DNA from: Streptomyces sp. NBC_00620
GTDB taxonomy: Bacteria > Actinomycetota > Actinomycetes > Streptomycetales > Streptomycetaceae
DNA length: 64,000 nucleotides
Direction: 5' to 3'
Assembly: GCF_026341825.1 (NCBI RefSeq)
Contig: NZ_JAPENY010000002.1
Span: forward strand, 186,001 to 250,000
A model generated the notes under the pieces. It was not told where the DNA came from, did not search any database, and worked only from the letters and a program-made list of their open reading frames with translations. The translations under genes and the position numbers were made by a program. This document shows, piece by piece, positions 50,090 through 58,423 of the stretch (positions are counted from its first letter, which is position 1; every line of letters begins with the position of its first letter).

Positions 50090-50614
50090 TCAGCTCTCCA
50101 GCTGTGTGATGGCCTCCGCCAGCCACTTCCGCTCCGCCTCGCCCGTCGCCCGCGCCACCCGGAGCATGCCTTGCCGGAAGAGGTCGTCGGTCTCCTCCGC
50201 CCGTACGGGGCTGCCGTCCCGGTAGAAGAAGCTCGCGGGCGTGTCCAGGAACTCCTGACGGCGGCGCAGCACCGCAGCCTGCTCGCGGGGGTCGGGCAGG
50301 TGGCGCAGGAACGCCAGCAGCGTGTTGAAGCGGACCTGGTCGGTGATCTCCGTCTGCTTGGGGTGGCGCAGCCGCTCCAAGAGGTCCTCGCGCCCCTTGT
50401 CGGTGAGCGACAGGATGCGGCGGGGGGCCGCGCTGCTGCCGGACTCGGCGTGCTGGTCCAGCTTGCCCGCGGTGATCAGGCGCGTGATCGCCGGGTAGAG
50501 GGCGCCGTCACTGACCGGGCGGACATGGCCGCTCAGCGCCTTGATCCGCTCCTTCAACTCGTAGCCGTGCAGGGGCTCTTCGGACAGGAAGCCCAGGATC
50601 GACAGCTCCAGCAT
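50090..50614 (-). CDS. PadR-family transcriptional regulator
   Basis: 174 residues from ATG 50614, with GAGGAG upstream. Winged helix (1-85): MLELSILGFLSEEPLHGYELKERI and the wing RRILSLTDKGREDLLERL; C-terminal helical dimerisation domain. PadR proteins usually repress a neighbouring efflux or stress gene and release DNA on ligand binding. The divergent MATE pump and the palindrome at 50687-50713 make it its likely repressor. Confidence 0.93.
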   Translation of the reverse strand: MLELSILGFLSEEPLHGYELKERIKALSGHVRPVSDGALYPAITRLITAGKLDQHAESGSSAAPRRILSLTDKGREDLLERLRHPKQTEITDQVRFNTLLAFLRHLPDPREQAAVLRRRQEFLDTPASFFYRDGSPVRAEETDDLFRQGMLRVARATGEAERKWLAEAITQLES

Positions 50615-50686
50615 GCGGCGACTCCTCGTGGACGATGCGGCCGATGTTGACGATTGCGCGTCTCGCACGAACATGCTACCTCTTAT

Positions 50687-50713
50687 CGAGCTACCTCTAA
50701 ACGAGGTAGCTCG
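50687..50713. promoter_or_regulatory. Palindromic operator between padR and the MATE gene
   Basis: CGAGCTACCTC (50687-50697) and GAGGTAGCTCG (50703-50713) form an 11-bp perfect inverted repeat with a 5-bp centre; another GCTACCTCT direct repeat lies just left. Candidate PadR binding site covering the promoter of the transporter. Confidence 0.75.
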
Positions 50714-50740
50714 CATCGAGATCGCATCGAGGGAGTCCAT

Positions 50741-52051
50741 GTGAACGCCCATCGCAAGCAGCTCATAGCGCTCGCCCACCCCGTCTACCTCTCCCTGCTC
50801 GCCTCCGTCGCCGCCGGGATCATCAACACCGTCTGGGTCTCCCGGCTCGGCGGCGCCGCGGTGGCCGCCGTCGCCGTCGCGACCAACGCCGAGAACGTGC
50901 TGCTCGGCGTCGCCCTGGTCTTCGCCTCCGGTACGACCGTCCTGGTCGCGCACGCCAGAGGGGCCCGGGACCCGGGCGCGGTCCGGGCAGCCGTCCGCGG
51001 GGGATGGGCGCTGTTCGCGGTGGTGACGCCCGTGGTCGCCGTGGGCGGATACCTGCTGCGGGAGCCGCTGGCCCGGCTCGTCCTCGGCGGCGACGGACGC
51101 GCCCTGTCCCTGGCCGTCGGATACTTCGCGATCTCCCTGCCGGGCATCGCCGTCTTCTTCGCCCAGAACCTCGTCGACGGCATCCTGAAGGGCACCGGCG
51201 ACACCCGCACCCCGATGCGCCTGGCCCTCCTCGCCAACGGCCTCATCCTCGGCCTCGACCCGCTGCTCATCCACGCGTACGGCGTCCAGGGCGCCGCCGT
51301 CTCGACGGTGCTGTGCCGCTGCCTGGCCCTGGCGGTCGGGCTGCGCGCCCTGCGCCGCAACGCGCTGCTGCGGGAGTCGGCGCCCTTCCCGCCCGCGGAG
51401 GCCACCGGAGCCGCACTCCGGCGCACCCTGACGACCGGGCTGCCGATGTCCGCCGACTTCACCGTGCGGCAGGGCGGGGCGCTGGTCCTGGTCGCGATCG
51501 TGGCCCGGCTCGGGGTGACGGCGGTGGCCGCGTACTCCATCGCGTACAAGGTCATGTACGTCGCGACCATGGCGTTCTACTCGGTCCGGCAGGCCGCCTC
51601 GATCCACACGGCACACCTGAGGGGCGCGGGCCACGACGAGCGGGATGCCGTCGGACGGCAGGCCGTACTCGTCTCGGGGGCGGCCGGGCTGCTCGCGGCG
51701 ACCCTGCTCGGCGTTCTCGCCCCCTGGATCATGGCGGCCTTCGGTGCCGGACCCGAGGTCGCGCACGAGGGGGTGCTCTTCCTGCGCTGCGTCGGGCCCT
51801 ACCTGCTGCTGATGGCCTGCTTCATCGCACTCGGCGGGGTCTTCGAGGGGAGCGGGGGAGCGCCGCTGCTGCTACGGGTGACGCTGCTCGGGACGGTGTT
51901 CCAACTCCCGCTCGCCTACGCCTTGTCGGGGCTCGGGCTGCCCGGGATCTGTCTCGCCCTGGCGCTGTCCATGACCGTGCAGTGCGCCGTTCTCCGGGTG
52001 TGGGCCGGGCGTCAGGAGGACGCCGAGGTCTCCTTGGTGCGGGCCGCCTGA
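50741..52051 (+). CDS. MATE-family multidrug efflux transporter
   Basis: 436 residues from GTG 50741 with GAGGGAG upstream. Twelve hydrophobic segments in two related halves; QNLVDGILKGTGDTRTPM and the GVFEGSGGAPLLLRV motif near helices 5 and 11 are typical of MATE proteins. It exports drugs or metabolites using an H+ or Na+ gradient. Probably repressed by the divergent PadR. Its last 40 bp overlap the convergent GT87 gene. Confidence 0.92.
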   Translation: MNAHRKQLIALAHPVYLSLLASVAAGIINTVWVSRLGGAAVAAVAVATNAENVLLGVALVFASGTTVLVAHARGARDPGAVRAAVRGGWALFAVVTPVVAVGGYLLREPLARLVLGGDGRALSLAVGYFAISLPGIAVFFAQNLVDGILKGTGDTRTPMRLALLANGLILGLDPLLIHAYGVQGAAVSTVLCRCLALAVGLRALRRNALLRESAPFPPAEATGAALRRTLTTGLPMSADFTVRQGGALVLVAIVARLGVTAVAAYSIAYKVMYVATMAFYSVRQAASIHTAHLRGAGHDERDAVGRQAVLVSGAAGLLAATLLGVLAPWIMAAFGAGPEVAHEGVLFLRCVGPYLLLMACFIALGGVFEGSGGAPLLLRVTLLGTVFQLPLAYALSGLGLPGICLALALSMTVQCAVLRVWAGRQEDAEVSLVRAA

Positions 52052-53244
52052 GCGGGGAGCGCCAGGGAGGGCTCGGAGACCGTGTCGCGCCAGAGCAGCA
52101 CGGCGGCGGACACGGTGGCGATCACCAGGAGGCCGTTGCGGACGAAGAGGAGGGTGACGCCGAGACCGTCGCTGACCACGACGTGCGAGAACCAGACCGG
52201 GAACTCCAGGACCGTCACGAACGACGCGATCAGCACCAGGCCGACCGGCAGGCCCATCCGACTGCCGCGGAAGCACAGGCAGACGGCCGCGAGTCCGACC
52301 AGCCACACCATGTACTGCGGGCTGATCACCCGGCTCGTGGTCGTGAACATCAGCACCGCCACGAACGCTGCGTCGGCGAGCGTGTGCGCCAGGAACCGCT
52401 TCGCGCACAGCCGCCACAGCAGCAGCCAGCCGAAGGAGACCGCGGTGAGCACCAGCGCCACCGTGCTCACCAGGTCGACGCCCTCGCCGAGGAACTCCAC
52501 GGAACCGTAGTTGAGCAGCACCTGCCCGTCCCAGCCGTACTGCCGGGCCACATGGAAGACCAGGGAGCCGAGCGACTCCACCTCGGTGCCGCGGTCGCGC
52601 TGGAAGGTCAGGAAGGCGAAGGCGCCCGGCATCGACACCGAGAACAGCACCGCGATCCCCGCTGCGGAGACCGCCGCCGCGGCCCACGCACGGCGCTTGA
52701 CGGCCCCGACGAGCAGCAGCACCGGCCACACCTTCAGCATCGCCCCGAAGCCCACGAGCGCCCCCATCACCCGCGGATGGCGCGCCCCGGCGAGCAACGC
52801 CGCCACCACGACGGCCGTCACCATCACGTCGTACCGCGCGTACACGGTCGGCCCGAGCAGCGGTACGCCGATCACCCACACCCAGGCGCCGCGCAGCGAC
52901 TTGCCGGAGCGCAGGCCCGCGTACTGGAGGAGCCCGAACACCACGAGGTCGGCGAGGAAGGCCAGCACGAAGAAGGCCGACGCGTAGTCGAGGAAGGGCA
53001 GCAGCCCGGGGGAGAGGATCGGCAGGGCGGCGGCCGGCGGGTACTGCCAGGTGACGTCGTCCAGCGGGAAGGTGCCGGTGCGCAGGACCTCGTACCAGCC
53101 CTGGTAGATCACCGAGACGTCGCTCGTGACGTCCGGGCCCGGGAAGACGAGGACCTTGAAGACGAAGAGCAGCAGTACCAGCCTGGTCAGACCCCAGGTC
53201 CCCACCATCGCGTACGGGAACCTCGCCCCCCTTGCGCCCGTCAT
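52012..53244 (-). CDS. GT87-family polyprenyl-phosphate-mannose mannosyltransferase
   Basis: 410 residues from ATG 53244 (GTG 53250 also possible). About ten helices and an early extracytoplasmic loop with DVTSDVSVIYQGWYE and DVTWQYPPAAALP, where the catalytic Asp of GT-C enzymes is expected. In actinobacteria such enzymes extend phosphatidylinositol mannosides or lipoglycans outside the membrane. The neighbour is a PimB'-like mannosyltransferase, and mycobacteria have the same pairing near Rv2181/Rv2188c. Confidence 0.85.
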   Translation of the reverse strand: MTGARGARFPYAMVGTWGLTRLVLLLFVFKVLVFPGPDVTSDVSVIYQGWYEVLRTGTFPLDDVTWQYPPAAALPILSPGLLPFLDYASAFFVLAFLADLVVFGLLQYAGLRSGKSLRGAWVWVIGVPLLGPTVYARYDVMVTAVVVAALLAGARHPRVMGALVGFGAMLKVWPVLLLVGAVKRRAWAAAAVSAAGIAVLFSVSMPGAFAFLTFQRDRGTEVESLGSLVFHVARQYGWDGQVLLNYGSVEFLGEGVDLVSTVALVLTAVSFGWLLLWRLCAKRFLAHTLADAAFVAVLMFTTTSRVISPQYMVWLVGLAAVCLCFRGSRMGLPVGLVLIASFVTVLEFPVWFSHVVVSDGLGVTLLFVRNGLLVIATVSAAVLLWRDTVSEPSLALPAQAARTKETSASS

Positions 53245-53398
53245 TCGCACCTGGCCCTTGTTCGTCCGGATCTCGCGCGTCCCGCGAGTGCTCCGAGGAT
53301 GTGGTCTGGCGGGGTCATGATGGCGCGCGGTGCTGTGCGGAAGCCATCAAGCGCGGCCGTGCGGACCTGTGAGTATAGGTTCGCTAGTGTCGAACACG

Positions 53399-54541
53399 AT
53401 GCACAAGACCCTGATCGTGACGAACGACTTCCCGCCCAGGCCGGGCGGCATCCAGGCCTTCCTGCACAACATGGCGCTGCGTCTGGACCCCGAGCGGATC
53501 GTCGTCTACGCCTCCACCTGGAAGCGCGGCCGCGAGGGCGCCGAGGCCACGGCCGCCTTCGACGCCGAGCAACCCTTCACCGTCGTACGCGACCGCACGA
53601 CGATGCTGCTGCCCACGCCCGCGGCCACCCGGCGCGCCGTCGGACTGCTGCGGGAACACGGCTGTACGTCGGTGTGGTTCGGGGCGGCGGCCCCGCTCGG
53701 CCTGATGGCGCCCGCGTTGCGCCGGGCAGGCGCGCGACGCCTTGTGGCCACCACCCACGGGCACGAGGCCGGGTGGGCCCAACTGCCTGCGGCGCGTGGG
53801 CTGTTGCGCCGGATCGGCGAGTCCACGGACACCATCACCTACCTCGGGGAGTACACGCGCTCCCGGATCGCCGCCGCGCTCACCCCGGACGCCGCCTCGC
53901 GCATGGTCCAGCTGCCGCCCGGCGTCGACGAGAAGACCTTCCACCCCGGCTCGGGCGGCGACGAGGTCCGCGCCCGGCTCGGGCTCACCGACCGCCCGGT
54001 CGTCGTCTGCGTCTCGCGGCTCGTCCCGCGCAAGGGGCAGGACACCCTCGTCCTCGCGATGCCGCGGATCCTGGCCAAGGAGCCGGAGGCGGTGCTGCTG
54101 ATCGTCGGCGGCGGACCGTACGAGAAGCAGCTGCGGGGGCTCGCACACGAGACGGGGGTCGCCGGCTCGGTCCGCTTCACCGGCGCGGTGCCCTGGTCGG
54201 AGCTGCCCGCGCACTACGGCGCGGGCGACGTCTTCGCGATGCCCTGCCGTACGCGGCGCGGCGGGCTCGACGTGGAAGGGCTCGGCATCGTCTACCTGGA
54301 GGCGTCCGCGACGGGGCTGCCGGTTGTCGCCGGCGATTCCGGGGGCGCGCCGGACGCGGTGCTTGACGGTGAGACGGGGTGGGTCGTCCGGGGCGGCTCC
54401 CCTGAGGAGGCCGCCGACCGTGTCACCGCCCTGCTCGGCGACTCCGAGCTGCGCCGCCGGATGGGGGAGCGGGGGCGGGAGTGGGTCGAGGAGAGGTGGC
54501 GGTGGGATCTGTTGGCGGGGCGGTTGAGGGAGTTGCTGTAG
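53399..54541 (+). CDS. GT4 phosphatidylinositol-mannoside mannosyltransferase, PimB'-like
   Basis: 380 residues from ATG 53399 (MHKTLIVTNDFPPRPGGIQ). GT-B fold: N-terminal acceptor domain, then VVVCVSRLVPRKGQD, LLIVGGGPYEKQLRG and the donor-binding EGLGIVYLEASATGLPVVAG with its E-x7-E. It adds the second mannose to phosphatidylinositol monomannoside from GDP-mannose at the inner leaflet. A -10-like TATAGGTT lies about 25 bp upstream with no ribosome site, suggesting a very short leader. Confidence 0.87.
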   Translation: MHKTLIVTNDFPPRPGGIQAFLHNMALRLDPERIVVYASTWKRGREGAEATAAFDAEQPFTVVRDRTTMLLPTPAATRRAVGLLREHGCTSVWFGAAAPLGLMAPALRRAGARRLVATTHGHEAGWAQLPAARGLLRRIGESTDTITYLGEYTRSRIAAALTPDAASRMVQLPPGVDEKTFHPGSGGDEVRARLGLTDRPVVVCVSRLVPRKGQDTLVLAMPRILAKEPEAVLLIVGGGPYEKQLRGLAHETGVAGSVRFTGAVPWSELPAHYGAGDVFAMPCRTRRGGLDVEGLGIVYLEASATGLPVVAGDSGGAPDAVLDGETGWVVRGGSPEEAADRVTALLGDSELRRRMGERGREWVEERWRWDLLAGRLRELL

Positions 54542-54598
54542 TGCCCAACGGGGTGCCGCTTGCTGACCTACGGCGACTGCGGGTGGTTGTGGGCTGGC

Positions 54599-54669
54599 CG
54601 CGCAGTTCCCCGCGCCCCTAAAGGGCGCCTCCACAGGAGCGCCCCTTTAGGGGCGCGGGGAACTGCGCG
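54599..54669. terminator. Very long palindromic terminator between convergent genes
   Basis: GCGCAGTTCCCCGCGCCCCT and the rest of the left arm (54599-54628) pair with 54639-54669, about 30 bp with a single bulged base and a 10-base loop. Outer CAGCC/GGCTG segments may extend it. Part of the same sequence occurs at 28584-28640, so it is a dispersed repeat used as a bidirectional terminator. Confidence 0.88.
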
Positions 54670-54739
54670 AGCAACCAGCCACGGCCGGTAAGCCGCGAGA
54701 ACACCCCCGCCCCTACGGCGGGATTTCGTCGCTGGGGCG

Positions 54740-56536
54740 TCAGCCCCGATAAATCGCCTCGATCTCGTCGGCGTAATCCTTCGCCACCACGTTCCGCTTG
54801 AGCTTCAGGGACGGAGTCAGATGCCCCGACTCCTCGCTGAACTGCTGAGCGAGGATCCGGAACTTCCGTACAGACTCCGCCTTGGACACCGCCGCGTTGC
54901 CGTCGTCGATGGCGTCCTGGATCGCCGCCAGCAGATCCGCATCCTCGCGGAGCGACACCGCGGTCGAGTCGGCAGGCTTCCCGTGCTCGGTGGCCCAGCG
55001 GCCCAGGAACTCTTCGTCGATGGTGACCAGCGCGCCGACGAACGGGCGCCCGTCGCCGACCACCATGCATTCGGCGACCAGCGCGTGCGCGCGGATGCGG
55101 TCCTCGATCACGGCCGGGGCGACGTTCTTGCCGCCCGCGGTGACGATGATCTCCTTCTTGCGGCCGGTGATCCGGAGATAGCCGTCCTCGTCGAGGGTGC
55201 CGATGTCACCGGTGTGGAACCAGCCGTCGGCGAGGGCCTCGGCGGTCGCGGCCTCGTTGTTCCAGTACCCCTTGAACAGGTGCTCGCCGTGCAGCAGCAC
55301 CTCGCCGTCGTCCGCGATCCGCACGACCGAGCCGGGCAGCGGCTGGCCGACCGTACCGATCTTCTGGCGGTCCCACGGGTTGAAGGCGGTCGCCGCACAG
55401 GACTCGGTCAGACCGTAGCCCTCCAGGACCGTGAAGCCGATGCCGCGGAAGAAGTGCCCGAGGCGCTCGCCGAGCGGGGCGCCGCCGGAGATCGCGTACT
55501 CGCCCTTGCCGCCGAGTACGGCCCGCAGCTTGCTGTAGACGAGCTTGTCGAAGGTCTTGTACTTGATCTTCAGACCGAGGGACGGGCCCGAGGGGGTGTC
55601 CAGCGCGCGGCTGTACGCGATCGCCGTGTCCGCCGCCTTGTCGAAGATCTTGCCCTTGCCGTCGGCCTGCGCCTTGGCGCGCGCCGAGTTGTAGACCTTC
55701 TCGAAGACGCGCGGCACACCGAGGATCAGCGTCGGCCGGAACGAGGCCAGTTCGTCGGTGAGGTTCTTGATGTCCGGGACCATGCCCAGCTTGATCGGCG
55801 CCATCATCGGCGCGACCTGCACGAGCCGCCCGAAGACGTGCGCGAGCGGCAGGAAGAGGAGCACCGAGCACTCGCCCGTACGGAACAGGGGGCGCAGCCG
55901 CTCCACGATGTTGCCGCACTCGGCGAAGAAGCTGCGGTGGGTGAGGACGCAGCCCTTGGGGCGGCCGGTCGTGCCGCTCGTGTAGACGATGGTCGCCGCG
56001 TCGTCGGCCTTGGCGAGCGAGCTGCGCTCCTCGACCGTCTCGTCGGTGACGTCCTTGCCGGCGCGGCCCAGCTCCTCGACGCCGCCGCCCTCGATCTGCC
56101 ACACCTGCTTCAGCGCGGGCAGCCGGTCACGCACCGACTCCACGGCGGCCGCGTGCGCGTCCAGCTCGACGACGCAGGCGGTCGCGCCCGAGTCGCTGAG
56201 GATCCACTGCACCTGCTCCGCCGAGCTGGTCTCGTACACCGGCACGGTGACCGCGCCCGCGCTCCAGATCGCGAAGTCGAGCAGCGTCCACTCGTAGCGG
56301 GTACGGGACATCAGGCCGACCCGGTCGCCGGGCAGCACGCCCGACGCGATCAGACCCTTGGCCGCGGCCCGTACCTCGGCAAGGAAGACGGTGGCCGTGA
56401 CATCCGTCCACGCGCCGCCGACCTTGCGGGCGATGACAGCAACGTCGGGATGCTGCGCGGCGTTTCTGCGGACGATGTCGGTCAGATTTCCGTCCGCAGG
56501 GACCTCGTACAAAGCCGGAAGGCTGAACTCGCGCAA
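54740..56536 (-). CDS. Long-chain fatty-acyl-CoA synthetase (FadD15-like)
   Basis: 598 residues, TTG start 56536 with GAGGAG eight bases upstream. AMP-binding motifs: YTSGTTGRPKGCVLTHRS (P-loop), LEGYGLTESCAATAFNPW, DGWFHTGDIGTLDEDGYL and GRKKEIIVTAGGKNV. It activates fatty acids to acyl-CoA through acyl-AMP. Gene order next to PimB'-like, SRPBCC and ArsA genes matches mycobacterial fadD15. The upstream gap has a candidate TACC/GGTA operator. Confidence 0.94.
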   Translation of the reverse strand: MREFSLPALYEVPADGNLTDIVRRNAAQHPDVAVIARKVGGAWTDVTATVFLAEVRAAAKGLIASGVLPGDRVGLMSRTRYEWTLLDFAIWSAGAVTVPVYETSSAEQVQWILSDSGATACVVELDAHAAAVESVRDRLPALKQVWQIEGGGVEELGRAGKDVTDETVEERSSLAKADDAATIVYTSGTTGRPKGCVLTHRSFFAECGNIVERLRPLFRTGECSVLLFLPLAHVFGRLVQVAPMMAPIKLGMVPDIKNLTDELASFRPTLILGVPRVFEKVYNSARAKAQADGKGKIFDKAADTAIAYSRALDTPSGPSLGLKIKYKTFDKLVYSKLRAVLGGKGEYAISGGAPLGERLGHFFRGIGFTVLEGYGLTESCAATAFNPWDRQKIGTVGQPLPGSVVRIADDGEVLLHGEHLFKGYWNNEAATAEALADGWFHTGDIGTLDEDGYLRITGRKKEIIVTAGGKNVAPAVIEDRIRAHALVAECMVVGDGRPFVGALVTIDEEFLGRWATEHGKPADSTAVSLREDADLLAAIQDAIDDGNAAVSKAESVRKFRILAQQFSEESGHLTPSLKLKRNVVAKDYADEIEAIYRG

Positions 56537-56833
56537 GACTGCTGCTCCTCATAGGGCGCCGACGCCACGACTCTGTGTGCTGCGACGGTGCGGTCCAAGG
56601 CTCGGGCAGGCACTCAGAGAGATCATTGTTGAAATCCTGAGTACGACTGGACTGCCCGGACGTTACCCGTCGGTATGGCTTCTTCGACAGGGGGGTCCGA
56701 CGAGATGTTCGCTGCGTCACACAGGTTGGTGTTCCTTCGCGCACAGTAGTCCACGGCTTTCTTCACTGGCCAGTAACCGCAGGTCCGGCCCTCTTCTATT
56801 CACGTATGCCGCACAGGCCTACGCTTGATCGTC
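56537..56833. promoter_or_regulatory. Divergent control region fadD-like / metallophosphoesterase
   Basis: 297 bp without a gene. TTACCCGTCGGTAT (56663-56676) is a small palindrome like those bound by TetR-type lipid regulators. The rightward gene seems to have a very short or no leader. No terminator or repeat is seen. Confidence 0.4.
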
Positions 56834-57631
56834 ATGGCACCCACACCAGGCGGTAACCGCAGGACGCGCATTCATGTGGTCAGTGACGTGCACGGCAACG
56901 CGCGTGACCTGGCCAGAGCCGGCGACGGCGCGGACGCGCTGATCTGCCTCGGTGACCTCGTACTCTTCCTCGATTACGCCGACCACTCGCGCGGCATCTT
57001 CCCCGACCTCTTCGGTGTGGAGAACGCGGACCGCATCGTCGAGCTGCGCACCGCCCGCCGCTTCGAGGAGGCGCGGGAGTTCGGGGCCCTGCTGTGGTCC
57101 GGCATCGGCTCGGACCGGGCCGCCGCCATCGAGAAGGCGGTGCGCAAGCAGTACGCCGAGATGTTCGGCGCGTTCCCGACGCCGACGTACGCGACCTACG
57201 GCAATGTCGACATGCCGATGTTGTGGCCCGAGTACGCCGGACCCGGCACGAGGGTCCTCGACGGCGAGCGGGTGGAGATCGGCGGCCGGGTCTTCGGCTT
57301 CGTCGGCGGGGGACTCATGACCCCCATGCGTACGCCGTACGAGATCAGCGACGAGGAGTACGCCGCGAAGATCGAGGCGGTCGGCGAGGTCGACGTGCTG
57401 TGCACGCACATCCCGCCGGAGGTGCCGGAACTGGTCTACGACACCGTGGCCCGCCGCTTCGAACGCGGCAGCCGGGCCCTCCTGGACGCGATCCGTCGCA
57501 CCCGGCCCCGCTACTCGCTCTTCGGCCACGTCCACCAGCCGCTGGCGCGGAGGATGCGGATCGGGGCGACCGAGTGCGTGAACGTGGGTCACTTCGCGGG
57601 CTCCGGGCGGCCGTGGGCCCTGGAGTGGTGA
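56834..57631 (+). CDS. Calcineurin-like metallophosphoesterase
   Basis: 265 residues from ATG 56834 (TTG 56825 also in frame). Metal-binding motifs in order: DVHGN, GDLV, GNVD, CTHIPPE and GHVH, spacing normal for class III phosphoesterases. It probably hydrolyses a phosphodiester or phosphomonoester, either a nucleotide or a lipid head group. No signal peptide, so cytoplasmic. Its position between the FadD and SRPBCC genes favours a lipid substrate, but this is inference. Confidence 0.87.
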   Translation: MAPTPGGNRRTRIHVVSDVHGNARDLARAGDGADALICLGDLVLFLDYADHSRGIFPDLFGVENADRIVELRTARRFEEAREFGALLWSGIGSDRAAAIEKAVRKQYAEMFGAFPTPTYATYGNVDMPMLWPEYAGPGTRVLDGERVEIGGRVFGFVGGGLMTPMRTPYEISDEEYAAKIEAVGEVDVLCTHIPPEVPELVYDTVARRFERGSRALLDAIRRTRPRYSLFGHVHQPLARRMRIGATECVNVGHFAGSGRPWALEW

Positions 57632-57754
57632 GCCCGCCGCCCTCCCGTACCCGGTGCGGGTGACTGCGCCCCGTCCGGTGCGCGGTAGCCTTCACGCTGC
57701 ACACACGTGCGCACCACCCTCCCTCACCGGACCGTATCTGGAGGAGCCACGGCG

Positions 57755-58198
57755 ATGGCTGAACACACCAGTTCGAGCATCACGATCGAGGCGGCACCGG
57801 CTGATGTCATGGCGGTCATCGCCGACTTCGCCCGCTACCCGGACTGGACCGGCGAGGTGAAGGAGGCGGAGGTACTCGCCACGGACGGCCAGGGCCGCGC
57901 CGAGCAGGTGCGACTCGTCATGGACGCCGGCGCCATCAAGGACGACCAGACCCTCGGCTACACCTGGACCGGCGACCACGAGGTCTCCTGGACCCTGGTC
58001 AAGTCCCAGATGCTCCGCTCCCTCGACGGCTCGTACATCCTCAAGCCCGCAGGCACCGGCGCCACAGAGGTCACCTACCTCCTGACGGTCGACGTCAAGA
58101 TCCCCATGCTCGGCATGATCAAGCGCAAGGCAGAAAAGGTCATCATCGACCGCGCGCTGGCGGGCCTGAAGAAGAGGGTGGAGTCGGGGGAGGTGTAA
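57755..58198 (+). CDS. SRPBCC (START-like) lipid-binding protein, TB16.3-like
   Basis: 147 residues from ATG 57755 with GGAGGAG upstream. Opening SITIEAAPADVMAVIADFARYPDW is the polyketide-cyclase/lipid-transport fold; a hydrophobic pocket and C-terminal long helix follow. It may bind or carry a lipid or isoprenoid. From memory, the mycobacterial counterpart Rv2185c (TB16.3) has the same neighbours: an ArsA-like ATPase, FadD15 and PimB. Confidence 0.88.
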   Translation: MAEHTSSSITIEAAPADVMAVIADFARYPDWTGEVKEAEVLATDGQGRAEQVRLVMDAGAIKDDQTLGYTWTGDHEVSWTLVKSQMLRSLDGSYILKPAGTGATEVTYLLTVDVKIPMLGMIKRKAEKVIIDRALAGLKKRVESGEV

Positions 58199-58221
58199 CT
58201 CTCCAGCCCGGCCGGGGGGAG

Positions 58222-58329
58222 ATCTTTCAGCCCGTCCGGCGTTTGAGGACGAGCCCTTCGGGCGAAACGGGGGTCTGGGGGCGGAGCCCCCAGGTACGGG
58301 ACGGGTAGGGGCGGAGGGGGCGAAAAAAA
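58222..58329 (+). repeat. Dispersed intergenic repeat, copy C
   Basis: Closest to copy B: CAGCCCGTCCGGCGTTTGAG, CTGGGGGCGGAGCCCCCAG hairpin, GTACGGGACGGGTAGGGGCG and GCGAAAA. It lies between the SRPBCC and ArsA-like genes. Confidence 0.88.
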
Positions 58330-58423
58330 GCCTCCACGCCAGCCCGGGCGCCGGGTGCCATACAAACGGGGTGCCCCCAAGCCCCGCCAAGGCGCCCCGC
58401 CAGCCCAGGTACCGTTCACCCTC

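Noticed and set aside
51004..54366. 1120-codon plus-strand open frame
   Set aside because: Runs through MATE, GT87 and PimB'-like genes in a wrong phase; low-complexity Arg/Gly/His translation.
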